A DNA stretch of 52,939 nt from Paracoccaceae bacterium (GCA_013214575.1 JABSSD010000190.1:1-52939); one strand, 5' to 3'. Positions 25,882-35,228 are shown, counted from the first letter of the stretch. Program-made: numbers and translations. Notes: generated by a model from the sequence alone, not told the origin.

Positions 25882-25910
25882 AAAAACCGCCCGCCGTTTC
25901 GGGCAGGCGG
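25882..25910 (-). terminator. Intrinsic terminator between accD and folC
   Basis: On the minus strand a CCGCC-x-GCC / GGC-x-GGCGG stem (25887-25910) with a short loop is followed by TTTTTCC. It sits 44 bp after the accD stop and ends about 33 bp before the folC start, so it should end or attenuate accD transcription before folC. Confidence 0.7.
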
Positions 25911-25954
25911 CAAAACAAGGCGGCTATGTGCGCATGAAAGTCTGAGTAACGCCG

Positions 25955-26911
25955 CTACGTCGCAGCGGCTTCGGTTTCTGCGGCGGCCTGGGTGTCAGTT
26001 CCGGCATCCGGGGTTGGCTGGTCCACCGCTTCCGGGGCCGGCAGATCGCCAACGATCTGTGGCGACAACCCCATCAGCATGCGGATAATTGTGATCAGCT
26101 CTTTGCGCAGATCGTTGCGTTTGGTGACCCGGTCCAGAATGCCGTGATCCAGCAGATATTCAGCTCGCTGGAACCCTTCGGGCAGTTTTTCACGGATGGT
26201 CTGCTCGATCACCCGGGCGCCGGCAAAGCCGATCAGCGCGTTGGGTTCAGCGATTTGAACATCCCCCAGCATCGCATAAGACGCGGTCACGCCGCCGGTG
26301 GTCGGGTGGGTGAGCACGACGATATAGGGCAGGCCTGCCTGTTTCAGCATCTGCACCGCAATTGTCGTCCGCGGCATTTGCATCAGACCCAGGATACCCT
26401 CTTGCATCCGGGCGCCACCCGCAGCGGAAAACAGCACCAGCGGGCGCTTCAATGTAACTGCGCGCTCGGCTGCCGCAAGAATGGCGTTGCCGACATACAT
26501 GCTCATCGAGCCGCCCATGAAGGCAAAATCCTGCGCCGCGGCAACAATTGGAGTGCGGCCCATTTCGCCTTCGGCGATCAGCATGGCCTCGCCTTCTCCG
26601 GTCTTTTTCTGCGCCGCTTTCAGCCGGTCCGGGTATCGTTTCTGATCGCGGAATTTCAGCGGGTCGGCGATCGGCACCGGCACCTCAATCTCGGTGAAAA
26701 TGCCACCGTCGAACAGCGCATCAAAGCGCGCCCGAGGGGTGATTGCCATGTGGTGATCACAGTTGGTGCAGACATTCAGATTGTCGCTCAGCTCGCGGTG
26801 AAACAGCATGGTGCCGCACTCGGAGCATTTCTGCCACAGGTTCTCGGGGACTTCGCGGCGCGAGAAGATCGAATTGATCCGCGGCCGGACGTAGTTGGTA
26901 ATCCAGTTCAT
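25955..26911 (-). CDS. accD: Acetyl-CoA carboxylase carboxyltransferase beta subunit
   Basis: 318 residues from the ATG at 26911, the conserved MNWI start; the longer frame is rejected. A four-cysteine zinc ribbon (C29, C32, C48, C51) precedes the crotonase-type carboxyltransferase domain with GGARMQEG and THPTTGGV. With AccA it transfers the carboxyl group from biotin to acetyl-CoA to make malonyl-CoA for fatty acid synthesis. An acidic Ala/Thr-rich C-terminal tail of about 30 residues is present. It is upstream of folC on the same strand and about 60 bp downstream of the CPBP gene. Confidence 0.97.
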   Translation of the reverse strand: MNWITNYVRPRINSIFSRREVPENLWQKCSECGTMLFHRELSDNLNVCTNCDHHMAITPRARFDALFDGGIFTEIEVPVPIADPLKFRDQKRYPDRLKAAQKKTGEGEAMLIAEGEMGRTPIVAAAQDFAFMGGSMSMYVGNAILAAAERAVTLKRPLVLFSAAGGARMQEGILGLMQMPRTTIAVQMLKQAGLPYIVVLTHPTTGGVTASYAMLGDVQIAEPNALIGFAGARVIEQTIREKLPEGFQRAEYLLDHGILDRVTKRNDLRKELITIIRMLMGLSPQIVGDLPAPEAVDQPTPDAGTDTQAAAETEAAAT

Positions 26912-26971
26912 AGCAGGCCTCTGCTGGGGCAGTTTGACCTCCCAGATAAGGCCACACGGCAGCAATTGCAA

Positions 26972-27862
26972 TCAACGGCGTATCGCAAGCCGCGCCACCA
27001 GCCAGCCGATGACCATCAGGGCAAAGTCCACCACCAGCCAGGGCCGCAATGCCGCGGCGTCGGACATCTCATATGGCAGCAGATAAAGCGCCAGACTGTT
27101 GAGACTGCTGGGCGAGGCAAAAAGCAATAAGGCGGTGAAGTTATTGAAAAAATGCACCGCGACTGCCGGGCCTATGGTGCCGGCACGGGCGGTGAGGTCA
27201 GCCATCAGAACGCCAAACACACCCGCCCAAATGGCAATCAGAACCGCATTATCCCCAGCTTCGGCAGGCAGGAAATGGCCCAGCGCAAACAGCAGTGACG
27301 GCAACACCAGCCAGATCAGCGGCTGACGGAATCGCGCCGCCAGCCCTTGCTGGAGATAGCCGCGAAACAGGATTTCCTCGGCTCCGGTCTGCACCAACAG
27401 CGCCGCGGCGGACAGCGGCAACAGGGCCAGCCAGGTCAGCACCGGCAGATTGGCAACCATCGGCGCCTCCATCTGGTACGGCGGCAACAGCAGCAGCGCC
27501 GCAGCAAGCGCCATGAGATACAGGCTGACCTGTGCGAATTGCCGGGCCACTACCCGAGGGGAGCCGGTGATACTGAATAAGGAACGTCTCTGCATGAGCC
27601 AGGCCGCCACAGTGACGCCGACGATGACAAAGCCAAATCCCCCCAGCAGCGCCAGCATGGCAGCCGGGTTCGATCCGTCCTGCAATCCAGATAACCAGGG
27701 GCCGGGAAACAGCATGTCCAAAAGGCTATAGGCCAATGAGTACAGCAGGAATCCAACCCCGATGACCACCAGCAGCCCAAGGATCAGCCGCCACAGCTGA
27801 GCCCGGTTGCGGGCGCCGGAGACCAGCGCCTCTTGGGCGGCGTAGCGGCGGTTATCTGGCAT
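26972..27862 (-). CDS. CPBP family intramembrane metalloprotease
   Basis: 296 residues with about eight membrane segments. The three CPBP/Abi motifs are present: EE-x3-R (E162, E163, R167 in AEEILFRG), F-x-x-x-H (H196 in FALGHFL) and H-x-x-x-N (H237-N241 in HFFNN). These residues form the metal-binding centre of Rce1-like membrane proteases. Natural substrate unknown. It is the first gene on the minus strand ahead of accD, 60 bp upstream, and may share its transcript. Confidence 0.9.
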   Translation of the reverse strand: MPDNRRYAAQEALVSGARNRAQLWRLILGLLVVIGVGFLLYSLAYSLLDMLFPGPWLSGLQDGSNPAAMLALLGGFGFVIVGVTVAAWLMQRRSLFSITGSPRVVARQFAQVSLYLMALAAALLLLPPYQMEAPMVANLPVLTWLALLPLSAAALLVQTGAEEILFRGYLQQGLAARFRQPLIWLVLPSLLFALGHFLPAEAGDNAVLIAIWAGVFGVLMADLTARAGTIGPAVAVHFFNNFTALLLFASPSSLNSLALYLLPYEMSDAAALRPWLVVDFALMVIGWLVARLAIRR

Positions 27863-28144
27863 AGGTGCGGCGCCGGAACACAGGCGGCGTGCTGGTCATA
27901 GCCGATCCTTTGAGGCATTGTCGGGCGCGTTTGTACGGTATTTCATGCTGAACGGTAGGCAGGAATTGCCGCAAAGACAAGTTGGCGGGCGGGGCGGAGC
28001 AGCCGCAGCGGTTTTCGACCACAGCGGAGCGGTGGCGCAATTCCCTGACCCCAGTTAAGAAAGCGAATTGCCGGCTTGATTAACAAGCGCTACATTGCCG
28101 ACAATCAACAGGGCAAAATGCCCGCTGAATAATTTGAGGGCACT
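27863..28144. other. 282-bp divergent spacer between the CPBP gene and the 253-residue protein gene
   Basis: It should hold promoters for both genes. The right end is AT-richer (28050-28130) and includes a small GGGCA-AAA-TGCCC hairpin at about 28111-28123 just before the start of the plus-strand gene. A 62-codon minus-strand frame (27852-28040) has no supportive features. Confidence 0.4.
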
Positions 28145-28906
28145 ATGGGCAGGATACTGGACCGACTGTTTCACCACCGTGCCTTGAGCCATTGGCGCCA
28201 GAATGCCCGGCAGGCAGAGCTGGCTCCGTTGAGCGAGTTGAGAGCGCAACGCAACCGAGCGCGTCAATTGCGGGCCCATCTGGATCGTTTGATCCATGTG
28301 GCCGAAGGACGGTTGGCGCTGCCGCAGATCGGATCCTCCTTTTTCCCCAAACCGCATGGCACCGACTGGTCCTGGCGCCCCGCCCTGTGGCGCGGTCCGC
28401 TGGCTGAACCTGGCCTGTCTTCCGCCGCCTCCAAATCCAAGCTGGGCGACGAGGTACAGCTGTTCCACGACTGCACCTATTCTGAGCTGACCCTGCGCCA
28501 GTTGCGCAACACACGGGAACAGGATCTGGCCCCTTTTGGCCTGCGGATGGATGTGTTCCAGTTTGACGGGTCGTTTCTGTCCCTGGTGATTGAGCTGCCT
28601 CCCGAGGCCGCCGAGGGCATGACCCGCCAGCATCTGCTGCGGGTCGACACCATTATCGAGACCGAAAAACCGCAGGAAATCTTTGTCCGCCTAAACATCA
28701 AACATGGCCCCAACACCGAACAGCTGGTGCGTGAGTTGCCGCTGGACAATGCCTCTTCTCTGGTCGAATTTGATCTGGCTTATTCCCGCCTCAATGAAAA
28801 ACGCATTGAAAAAATCTGGCTTGATCTGATTTTTGAGACCCCCGACATGAATCAGGTGATCCTGCACGATCTCACCTTCTCGCGCCACCACCGCGCCGCT
28901 ATTTGA
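28145..28906 (+). CDS. Conserved protein of unknown function (DUF6478-like)
   Basis: 253 residues. I think this is the Rhodobacterales family DUF6478, from memory and not by search. The first ~70 residues are helical and basic (RALSHWRQNARQAEL, then RARQLRAHLDRLIHVAEG); the rest looks like a beta-sandwich, with WRPALWRGPL and a terminal DLIFETPDMNQVILHDLTF strand pair. No signal peptide or catalytic motif is visible. A second unknown gene follows 11 bp later with GAGGA before its ATG, so they are likely co-transcribed and may interact. Confidence 0.75.
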   Translation: MGRILDRLFHHRALSHWRQNARQAELAPLSELRAQRNRARQLRAHLDRLIHVAEGRLALPQIGSSFFPKPHGTDWSWRPALWRGPLAEPGLSSAASKSKLGDEVQLFHDCTYSELTLRQLRNTREQDLAPFGLRMDVFQFDGSFLSLVIELPPEAAEGMTRQHLLRVDTIIETEKPQEIFVRLNIKHGPNTEQLVRELPLDNASSLVEFDLAYSRLNEKRIEKIWLDLIFETPDMNQVILHDLTFSRHHRAAI

Positions 28907-28917
28907 GGACCACCAAT

Positions 28918-29295
28918 ATGAGCGAGCTGTCGCTGAGCAAAACCCGCTTTCACGCTGGCATCTGGGAAGGCCGGATCACCAATGCGCCCGACACCGGAGC
29001 CCAACCCGATATTCAGGTGCGCTATTTGGATCAGCTGGTCGACGGTGTCATGCTCAAGGAAGGCGGCACCGGCAGCGAGTGGGAGTTGCAGGTTCCTGTG
29101 CCCAGCCACGCGGTGGCGGACGGCGTCCACAGTTTTGTAATTTATGACGCCGCCTCGGACCGCAAACTTGGTGATTTCACCCTGATTGCCGGAGAGGCGG
29201 CAGCCGATGATCTGCGGGCCGAGGTGACGCTTCTGCGTGCCGAACTCGACATGCTGAAACGCGCCTTTCGCCGCCATTGTCTGGAAACCAGCTAG
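28918..29295 (+). CDS. Small protein of unknown function with C-terminal coiled coil
   Basis: 125 residues from ATG 28918, preceded by GAGGA. Residues 1-90 look like a beta-rich domain; residues 97-120 (DDLRAEVTLLRAELDMLKRAF) form a short leucine-heptad coiled coil, suggesting dimerisation. I do not recognise the family. Co-directional with and 11 bp after the preceding unknown gene. Its TAG stop shares the palindrome CTAG with the stop of the convergent PEP-mutase-family gene. Confidence 0.75.
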   Translation: MSELSLSKTRFHAGIWEGRITNAPDTGAQPDIQVRYLDQLVDGVMLKEGGTGSEWELQVPVPSHAVADGVHSFVIYDAASDRKLGDFTLIAGEAAADDLRAEVTLLRAELDMLKRAFRRHCLETS

Positions 29296-30044
29296 CTCAG
29301 CGCCAGATAGGTCTGGGCAAGGGTCTGCATCGCCTGGACAAAGGGCTGCGGCCCGTAACTGCAGCGCGCGACACCGGCCCTGGCCACGGCTTTGCGGGTC
29401 ATTGCCTCGCCGCGCATCATCACATTGACCGGCAGCGGGCTGGCCTTGCAGATCTCGGCTATCAGCTCCAGATCCATCAGCCCCGGCACAAATAGCCCAT
29501 TGGCCCCCGCCGCGGCAAAGGCCCTGGCCCGCTGTATCGCCTCCTCCATCAGATCGCCATGTCGGCTGGTGTCTTGCTGTTTCAGAAACAGATCCGTGCG
29601 CGCATTGATGAACAGGTTGGCATCCGCAGCGCGGACAGCGCGCAGACGTTCCGCCTGCTGTTCGATGCCATAGAGCCCGGTGCCACCGACAATCTGATCC
29701 TCAAAATTGACCCCCACAGCGCCCGCCGCCACGATCTGCGCCACATTGCCCGTCAGCGCGGCACCAGCCACCGCATAGCCGCCTTCAAAATCAACGCTCA
29801 CCGGCACTTCGACGGTCTGGGCGATCCGCTCGACAATCTGCACCAGATGCGACAATGGCAGCTGTTCTCCGTCGCCGTAACCCTGTGCCCCGGCCACCGA
29901 CCAGCTGCCTGTGGCGACAGCAACCGCTCCCGCCTTGACCACCGCAGCGGCACTGCCCGCGTCCCAGATATTATACAGCACCAAAGGGTCTCCGGGCACA
30001 TGCAGTGCCGCAAAATCCTGCGCTTTGTTGGTTTGTTCACTCAC
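29292..30044 (-). CDS. Isocitrate lyase / PEP mutase family protein
   Basis: 250 residues. A TIM-barrel of the PEP mutase/isocitrate lyase superfamily: NIWDAGSA near the N-terminus, VDFEGGYA (about 83-90) with metal-binding residues, NFEDQ (about 113-117) and INARTD (about 147-152). The K-K-C-G-H loop of true isocitrate lyases is absent, so a 2-methylisocitrate-lyase-like, oxaloacetate-hydrolase-like or phosphonopyruvate-type activity is more likely. Its start overlaps the ada stop by four bases, so ada and this gene form an operon. Confidence 0.88.
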   Translation of the reverse strand: MSEQTNKAQDFAALHVPGDPLVLYNIWDAGSAAAVVKAGAVAVATGSWSVAGAQGYGDGEQLPLSHLVQIVERIAQTVEVPVSVDFEGGYAVAGAALTGNVAQIVAAGAVGVNFEDQIVGGTGLYGIEQQAERLRAVRAADANLFINARTDLFLKQQDTSRHGDLMEEAIQRARAFAAAGANGLFVPGLMDLELIAEICKASPLPVNVMMRGEAMTRKAVARAGVARCSYGPQPFVQAMQTLAQTYLALS

Positions 30045-31099
30045 TTTGCGTCTCCATATCTTTGCTCAATCTCTATTAAGCGCTGCTTGCGCCACAATCC
30101 GCCACCATATCCGGTCAGTGACCCATCCGCCGCAATCACCCGGTGACAGGGTACGATCAACGCCAGTTGATTGGCACCATTGGCCCGCGCCACCGCCCGC
30201 ACCGCCGAGGGTCGGCCAATGTCGCGCGCCAGCTGCGAATAGCTGCGGGTCTCACCGGCTGGAATACGCTGCAGGGCGGTCCAGACCTGCTGCTCAAATG
30301 CGGTGCCATTCAGCGCCAGCGGCGTCGCAAAACAGGCGCTATCGCCGGTGAAAAACCGGCCCAGCTCCTCGGCCACCTGCGCGGTTGGCTCTGGGCGACC
30401 AAAGCCAATGCCGCCGTTGCTGCTGTGCTGCAGCCTGGCCAGTTCTCGTGGCAGGGCTTTGCGGTCGATGAATTCCAGCAGGTGAAGCGCATGGCGACAG
30501 CTGACTGCGATCATCGAGCCCAGCGGCGTCTCGATCCAATCAGCCAGCAGCAAAGCATCGCGGCTGAACTGTCCCGGCGATTGCCCGATCAACCGCGCAA
30601 AGGCCTCGCGAAAGGCACTGGCGGAATCAAAACCAGCGTCAATCTGCGCCGCAATGACCGGATCGCCGGCGCTCAACGCCGTGAAGCCCTGCCGCAGGCG
30701 ACGCTGGCGGGCCATTTCCAGAAAGGTCATGCCAAAGTGCCGTTTGAAACTGCGCCGCACTGTTGAGGCATCCAAGCCCATGGCGCCGATATCATCCTCT
30801 GACCAGCGATATCCGGGGCGGGCCTCAAGCGCCTGCAGCAAGCGATCAACAAGCGGATCAGCCGCCGCCATCGGCGCCAGCGGGTGGCAGCGTTTGCAGG
30901 CCCGGAAGCCGGCGTCGATACAGGCCCCAACCGAGCCAAAGAACCGGCAGTTCTCGGGCTTGGGCTTGCGCGCGGGGCAGGTCAGCCGACAGAAAATACC
31001 CGTCGAGGTCACCCCGACATAGGCCCGCCCATCAAAGCGCTCATCCCGCGCCACCAGCGCGTCGTACAGGGTGGTGAACTCTGGCAAATCAAACATCAT
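30041..31099 (-). CDS. ada: Bifunctional Ada regulator / methylated-DNA-cysteine methyltransferase
   Basis: 352 residues from the ATG at 31099; the frame to 31171 is rejected as it adds a non-conserved leader. Domain order: Ada metal-binding domain with zinc cysteines C37, C41, C68, C71 (C37 is the methylphosphotriester acceptor), an AraC-type helix-turn-helix (about 85-180), then O6-methylguanine methyltransferase with C318 in PCHR. It repairs alkylated DNA by transferring the lesion to itself and, once methylated, activates alkylation-response genes. It overlaps the PEP-mutase-family gene downstream. Confidence 0.95.
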   Translation of the reverse strand: MMFDLPEFTTLYDALVARDERFDGRAYVGVTSTGIFCRLTCPARKPKPENCRFFGSVGACIDAGFRACKRCHPLAPMAAADPLVDRLLQALEARPGYRWSEDDIGAMGLDASTVRRSFKRHFGMTFLEMARQRRLRQGFTALSAGDPVIAAQIDAGFDSASAFREAFARLIGQSPGQFSRDALLLADWIETPLGSMIAVSCRHALHLLEFIDRKALPRELARLQHSSNGGIGFGRPEPTAQVAEELGRFFTGDSACFATPLALNGTAFEQQVWTALQRIPAGETRSYSQLARDIGRPSAVRAVARANGANQLALIVPCHRVIAADGSLTGYGGGLWRKQRLIEIEQRYGDAK

Positions 31100-31186
31100 G
31101 CCACAGTGATAGCCAATGCGGCGCCAACCCGTCGCCGGAAATCGGGCATGGATGTGAATTGTGATGTGCAAACTTTGACCCGGCAG

Positions 31187-31217
31187 ACAGAAAAGGCCGC
31201 CCCAACCGGGACGGCCC
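31187..31217 (-). terminator. Terminator of the gpmI-envC-ctpA operon
   Basis: A GGCCG-x-CCC / GGG-x-CGGCC stem with loop AACC (31195-31216) follows ctpA. On the minus strand it is followed by TTTTCTGTCTG, a good U tract. Confidence 0.8.
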
Positions 31218-31241
31218 TAATTTCATAGCAATCTGCCCGGC

Positions 31242-32573
31242 TTATTTTGCCAGCGCAGACAGCCCCATCAGCACATCAATGGCATAGGCCAGCTGATAAT
31301 CGTCATCCCGCAGATCAGCCGCAGCTTGAGCCTTGGCGCGATCTTCTTCGATCTGGCGGATTTCGTCCTCAGACAGGCTGTCATTGTTCAGGCTGCCGCG
31401 AAGATCCGCCTCCGAGCGCATACGACGTGCGGTTGCCGCCTCGTCCTCTTCGGTGTTTGGCTTGCGGCGTGGCTGTTCGACAATGATGTCAGGCGAAACA
31501 CCCAGCGCCTGGATCGACCGGCCCGATGGGGTGTAATAGCGCGCTGTGGTCAGGCGCATGGCACCATCTCCACGCAGCGGCATCACTGTCTGCACCGATC
31601 CCTTACCAAAACTCTTGGTGCCGACGATGATCGCGCGACGATGGTCCTGCAGCGCGCCAGCCACGATTTCAGAGGCCGAAGCCGATCCACCGTTGATCAG
31701 CACCACAATGGGCAGGCCTTGGGCCAGATCACCAGGCGTGGCATTGAACCGTTCGCCATCTTCCGGGTTGCGCCCCCGGGTCGAAACGATTTCGCCGCTC
31801 TCCAGGAACTCGTCCGAGACCCGGATCGCCTGGTTCAACAGCCCACCTGGGTTGTTGCGCAGATCCAGCACCACACCATTGACCTTATCAATACCGCCAG
31901 CCGCAGCAATCTGCTCATTCAACCCGGAAATCAGGTTCGGCGTGGTCTGATCATTGAAGGTGGAAATCCGCAGCACCACGGTCGAGCCTTCGGTGCGGGC
32001 CCGCACCGCTGTCAGTTTGATGGTGTCGCGGATAATCGATACGTCGAACGGCTCATCCTCGCCTTCGCGCACCACGGTGATGATGATCTCGGAGCCCACC
32101 GGCCCACGCATCATATCCACCGCGTCATCCAGCGACAGGCCCAACATGCTTTCGCCATCAACGTGGGTGATGAAATCGCCAGCTTCCATGCCCGCCTCAT
32201 CCGCCGGGGTGCCATCCATTGGCGACACCACTTTGACAAAGCCGTCTTCCTGAGTGACTTCGATGCCCAACCCGCCAAATTCGCCGCGCGTCTGCACCCG
32301 CATCTGCGCCGCGTCATCGGGCGACAGATAGCTGGAGTGCGGATCAAGCGAGGCCAACATACCACCAATGGCCGCTTCGATCAGTTCGGTCTCATCGACC
32401 TCTTCCACATATTGCACGCGGATACGCTCAAAAATGTCACCAAACAGGTCCAACTGCTCATACACGGTAGCCGCGCGGGCGTCTTCCTGTGCCAGCAGCG
32501 GTCCCGCCACATAGGTGGTCGCCAGGATTCCTGCCAGCGTTCCGCCGACAGCTGCCATCGCAAACTTTTTCAT
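31242..32573 (-). CDS. ctpA: Carboxy-terminal processing protease, S41 family
   Basis: 443 residues. Signal peptide at 1-28 (ending PLLAQE), a PDZ domain around 95-185 with GGLGIEV, then the S41 catalytic core with S299 in GGSASASE and K324 in FGKGSVQ, at the 25-residue spacing seen in E. coli Prc. A periplasmic Ser/Lys protease that trims or degrades envelope proteins; in related operons it adjusts murein hydrolases. The acidic Arg-rich region 375-425 precedes the end. It follows the EnvC-like gene by 16 bp. Confidence 0.95.
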   Translation of the reverse strand: MKKFAMAAVGGTLAGILATTYVAGPLLAQEDARAATVYEQLDLFGDIFERIRVQYVEEVDETELIEAAIGGMLASLDPHSSYLSPDDAAQMRVQTRGEFGGLGIEVTQEDGFVKVVSPMDGTPADEAGMEAGDFITHVDGESMLGLSLDDAVDMMRGPVGSEIIITVVREGEDEPFDVSIIRDTIKLTAVRARTEGSTVVLRISTFNDQTTPNLISGLNEQIAAAGGIDKVNGVVLDLRNNPGGLLNQAIRVSDEFLESGEIVSTRGRNPEDGERFNATPGDLAQGLPIVVLINGGSASASEIVAGALQDHRRAIIVGTKSFGKGSVQTVMPLRGDGAMRLTTARYYTPSGRSIQALGVSPDIIVEQPRRKPNTEEDEAATARRMRSEADLRGSLNNDSLSEDEIRQIEEDRAKAQAAADLRDDDYQLAYAIDVLMGLSALAK

Positions 32574-32589
32574 ATGCTTTTATCCATCC

Positions 32590-33714
32590 TTAGTCGATAC
32601 GGAACCAAATCTCGGGGTCCACGGGAGTATCATGCAGTCTAACTTCTATATAGAGCGTTTCTGTCCGGTCAGTTCCAGCCCCATCACCGCTTAGTGACAA
32701 TATCGCACCGATTTCCGGTGTTGCGCCGCCCATTAACCCGACAGGTGTCCCCTTGGGTATCACTTGCCCCGCCTCGCCAAAAACCTCGGCCAGTCCCGAC
32801 AGCACAAACAACATGTCGGATTGCGGTTCGAGAATCACCACATTGCCCAGATCCAGCAGCGGCCCGCGATAGCGAATGGTTGCCGCAGTGGGAGAGGAGA
32901 CCAGCGCCCGAGGCCGCGCCGCGATCAGCAGGCCAGGGCGCGCAATACCAGCCGCATCCCGGGCGCCGAAACCGCGCAGCACCAAGCCCTGCACCGGCAG
33001 CGGCACCTGGCCCCGCTGGGCGCTGATATCGGCACTGGATTCGGCGATTTCACCCTCAACTATATTGGCAAGCCCACTGGCAAACCCCTGCAGGGTTTCG
33101 GTCGAGGCAATCAGGATCGAGGTGCGCACCGGATCATAGGCAAACCGGCGCGGCAGGTCGGTGCGGTCGGCAATCGCCGTCGACAGCTCGGCGCGCGCCC
33201 GTTGCACCCCTGCCAAACCGCTCTGCAGGGTGTCGGCGGCGTTTTGCTGCAGCAGGCGCAGGGTCTGCACCTCCTCCAGATCCCGTTTCAACACCTCGAC
33301 ACGCGCATGCAGTCCGGGGGTGACTTCGGCCAGCATCATCGCCGAACGCGCAGCGCCCAGCGGCCCCGAAGGATGCAGCAGCAGCACAGGCGGCGCCGAG
33401 GTCTCGATGGTCTGCAAAATCCCCAGCAGATCAGCCACCTCATCCTGGCGCGCCTGCAATTGCGCAACCAGCTGTGCCTCGCGCCGCGCCACCCGGCGCA
33501 AGCCATCCCGCATCGCAGCCAAACCGGCCTCATAGGCGCGCACGGTTTCGGTCAGCGCCTTGACCCGGTCGCGGGCGCTGTCAGCCGCCTGCAACTGCAG
33601 GGTCGCCGCTTCCAGCTGCGCGCTGGCGGCGCGGGCCGCAGTGGCCGGATCCTCGGCGGCAACCGCCGCTTGCCCCAGCAGGCAGAGTATTAGAAAAACC
33701 GCGCGCCGCATCAT
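32590..33714 (-). CDS. EnvC-like murein hydrolase activator
   Basis: 374 residues. Signal peptide 1-20, a long coiled coil (about 25-215), then an M23/LytM-type domain (245-374) with GFGARDAAGIARPGL, RYRGPLLDLGNVVILEP and GLMGG. The zinc-binding H-x-x-x-D and H-x-H motifs of active LytM peptidases are missing, as in EnvC, so it should activate amidases instead of cutting peptidoglycan. It overlaps gpmI by four bases and precedes ctpA, the usual arrangement in alphaproteobacteria, where these proteins support daughter-cell separation. Confidence 0.9.
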   Translation of the reverse strand: MMRRAVFLILCLLGQAAVAAEDPATAARAASAQLEAATLQLQAADSARDRVKALTETVRAYEAGLAAMRDGLRRVARREAQLVAQLQARQDEVADLLGILQTIETSAPPVLLLHPSGPLGAARSAMMLAEVTPGLHARVEVLKRDLEEVQTLRLLQQNAADTLQSGLAGVQRARAELSTAIADRTDLPRRFAYDPVRTSILIASTETLQGFASGLANIVEGEIAESSADISAQRGQVPLPVQGLVLRGFGARDAAGIARPGLLIAARPRALVSSPTAATIRYRGPLLDLGNVVILEPQSDMLFVLSGLAEVFGEAGQVIPKGTPVGLMGGATPEIGAILSLSGDGAGTDRTETLYIEVRLHDTPVDPEIWFRID

Positions 33715-35228
33715 TTCAGCAGGCTCTCGCCGGTCATCTCCGCAGGCTGATCCAGCCCCATCAGCTCCAGCAGCGTCGGCGCCAGATCAGCCAGACGTCC
33801 ATCGCGCAATTTGGCCCCCGGCGGCCCGCCCACCAGAGCCAGCGGCACCAGATTCAGCGTATGAGCGGTATGCGGCTCACCGGTTTCCGGGTTGACCATC
33901 ACCTCGCAATTGCCGTGATCCGCGGTCACCAGCATCGCACCGCCAGCGTCTCGCAGCGCCTCTATGACCTGACCCAGGCCCTGATCCACCGCCTCGCAGG
34001 CCTTTATCGCCGCCGCCAGATCGCCGGTATGACCCACCATGTCGGGGTTGGCATAATTGGTCACAATCAGATCATATCCCGCGTTGATCGCCTCGACAAA
34101 CTTGGCGGTGACCTCGAGGGCCGACATTTCCGGCTGCAGATCATAGGTCGCCACATCGGGTGACTTTGGCATGAACCGGTCTTCGCCCAGCTCAGGCGCT
34201 TCCTTGCCGCCGTTCAGGAAAAAGGTGACATGCGGATATTTCTCGGTCTCGGCCAGGCGGAACTGACGCAGCCCCTGTTTGGCCACCCATTGCCCCAGAG
34301 TATTGACGATCGCCGCCTTCGGATAGGCGATGGTCATGTAGCGATTGTGATCATCCGAATATCCCACCATGCCCAATAAAGCCGCCAGTTTCGGCCGCCT
34401 GCCGGTGTCAAAGGCCTCAAACCCCGGCTGAGCAATCGCCGCCAGGATCTCACGCGCGCGGTCGGCGCGGAAGTTGAGACAGAAAAACCCGTCGCCATCC
34501 CGCACCCCCGGGTACTTTGCCACCACCGAGGCGGTGATGAATTCATCGGTTTCAGACTGCTCATAAGACAGCGTCACCGCCGCTTTGGCATCCGCCACAG
34601 CCCGGCCGCTGCCCTTGATCATCGCCATATAGGCCTGACGGACCCGCGACCAGCGGTGGTCCCGGTCCATGGCATAATAGCGCCCGGTGACCGTGGCAAT
34701 CTCCGCGCCCGCAGGCAGTGCCGCCTGCAACGTCTCGAAATACCCCAGTGCCGATTTCGGCGCCACATCCCGCCCATCGGTCACCGCATGCAACCAGACC
34801 GGCACCCCCGCATCGGTGATCGCCTTTATCGCCGCCAGAATATGGCTGATATGCCCATGCACCCCACCATCCGACACCAGCCCCATCAGATGCGCCGCAC
34901 CGCCGGTTGCCTGCAACTTGGCGATAAACGCCAGCAAAGCGGCGTTTTCAAAAAATGAGCCATCTTCGATCGCCAGATCAATCTGCCCCAGATCCATCGC
35001 CACCACCCGACCGGCGCCGATATTGGTATGCCCCACTTCCGAGTTGCCCATCTGGCCACTGGGCAGACCAACGTCAGGACCATGGGTGATCAATCGCGCC
35101 TGCGGCCCCTGCGCCATCAACGCATCAAAAACAGGGGTCTGCGCCAGATGCGGCGCATTGGCCACTTTGGATTCACCACTGCCCCAGCCATCAAGAATAC
35201 AGAGAACAACGGGTTTAGGCGTGGACAT
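33711..35228 (-). CDS. gpmI: 2,3-bisphosphoglycerate-independent phosphoglycerate mutase
   Basis: 505 residues from the ATG at 35228; an in-frame extension to 35279 is rejected. Alkaline-phosphatase superfamily fold with D13 in LDGWG and the phosphorylated serine S63 in MGNSEVGH, two Mn ions bound by later acidic and histidine residues (TADHGNCE near the C-terminus). It interconverts 3- and 2-phosphoglycerate in glycolysis and gluconeogenesis. First gene of the gpmI-envC-ctpA operon, overlapping envC by four bases. Confidence 0.96.
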   Translation of the reverse strand: MSTPKPVVLCILDGWGSGESKVANAPHLAQTPVFDALMAQGPQARLITHGPDVGLPSGQMGNSEVGHTNIGAGRVVAMDLGQIDLAIEDGSFFENAALLAFIAKLQATGGAAHLMGLVSDGGVHGHISHILAAIKAITDAGVPVWLHAVTDGRDVAPKSALGYFETLQAALPAGAEIATVTGRYYAMDRDHRWSRVRQAYMAMIKGSGRAVADAKAAVTLSYEQSETDEFITASVVAKYPGVRDGDGFFCLNFRADRAREILAAIAQPGFEAFDTGRRPKLAALLGMVGYSDDHNRYMTIAYPKAAIVNTLGQWVAKQGLRQFRLAETEKYPHVTFFLNGGKEAPELGEDRFMPKSPDVATYDLQPEMSALEVTAKFVEAINAGYDLIVTNYANPDMVGHTGDLAAAIKACEAVDQGLGQVIEALRDAGGAMLVTADHGNCEVMVNPETGEPHTAHTLNLVPLALVGGPPGAKLRDGRLADLAPTLLELMGLDQPAEMTGESLLK

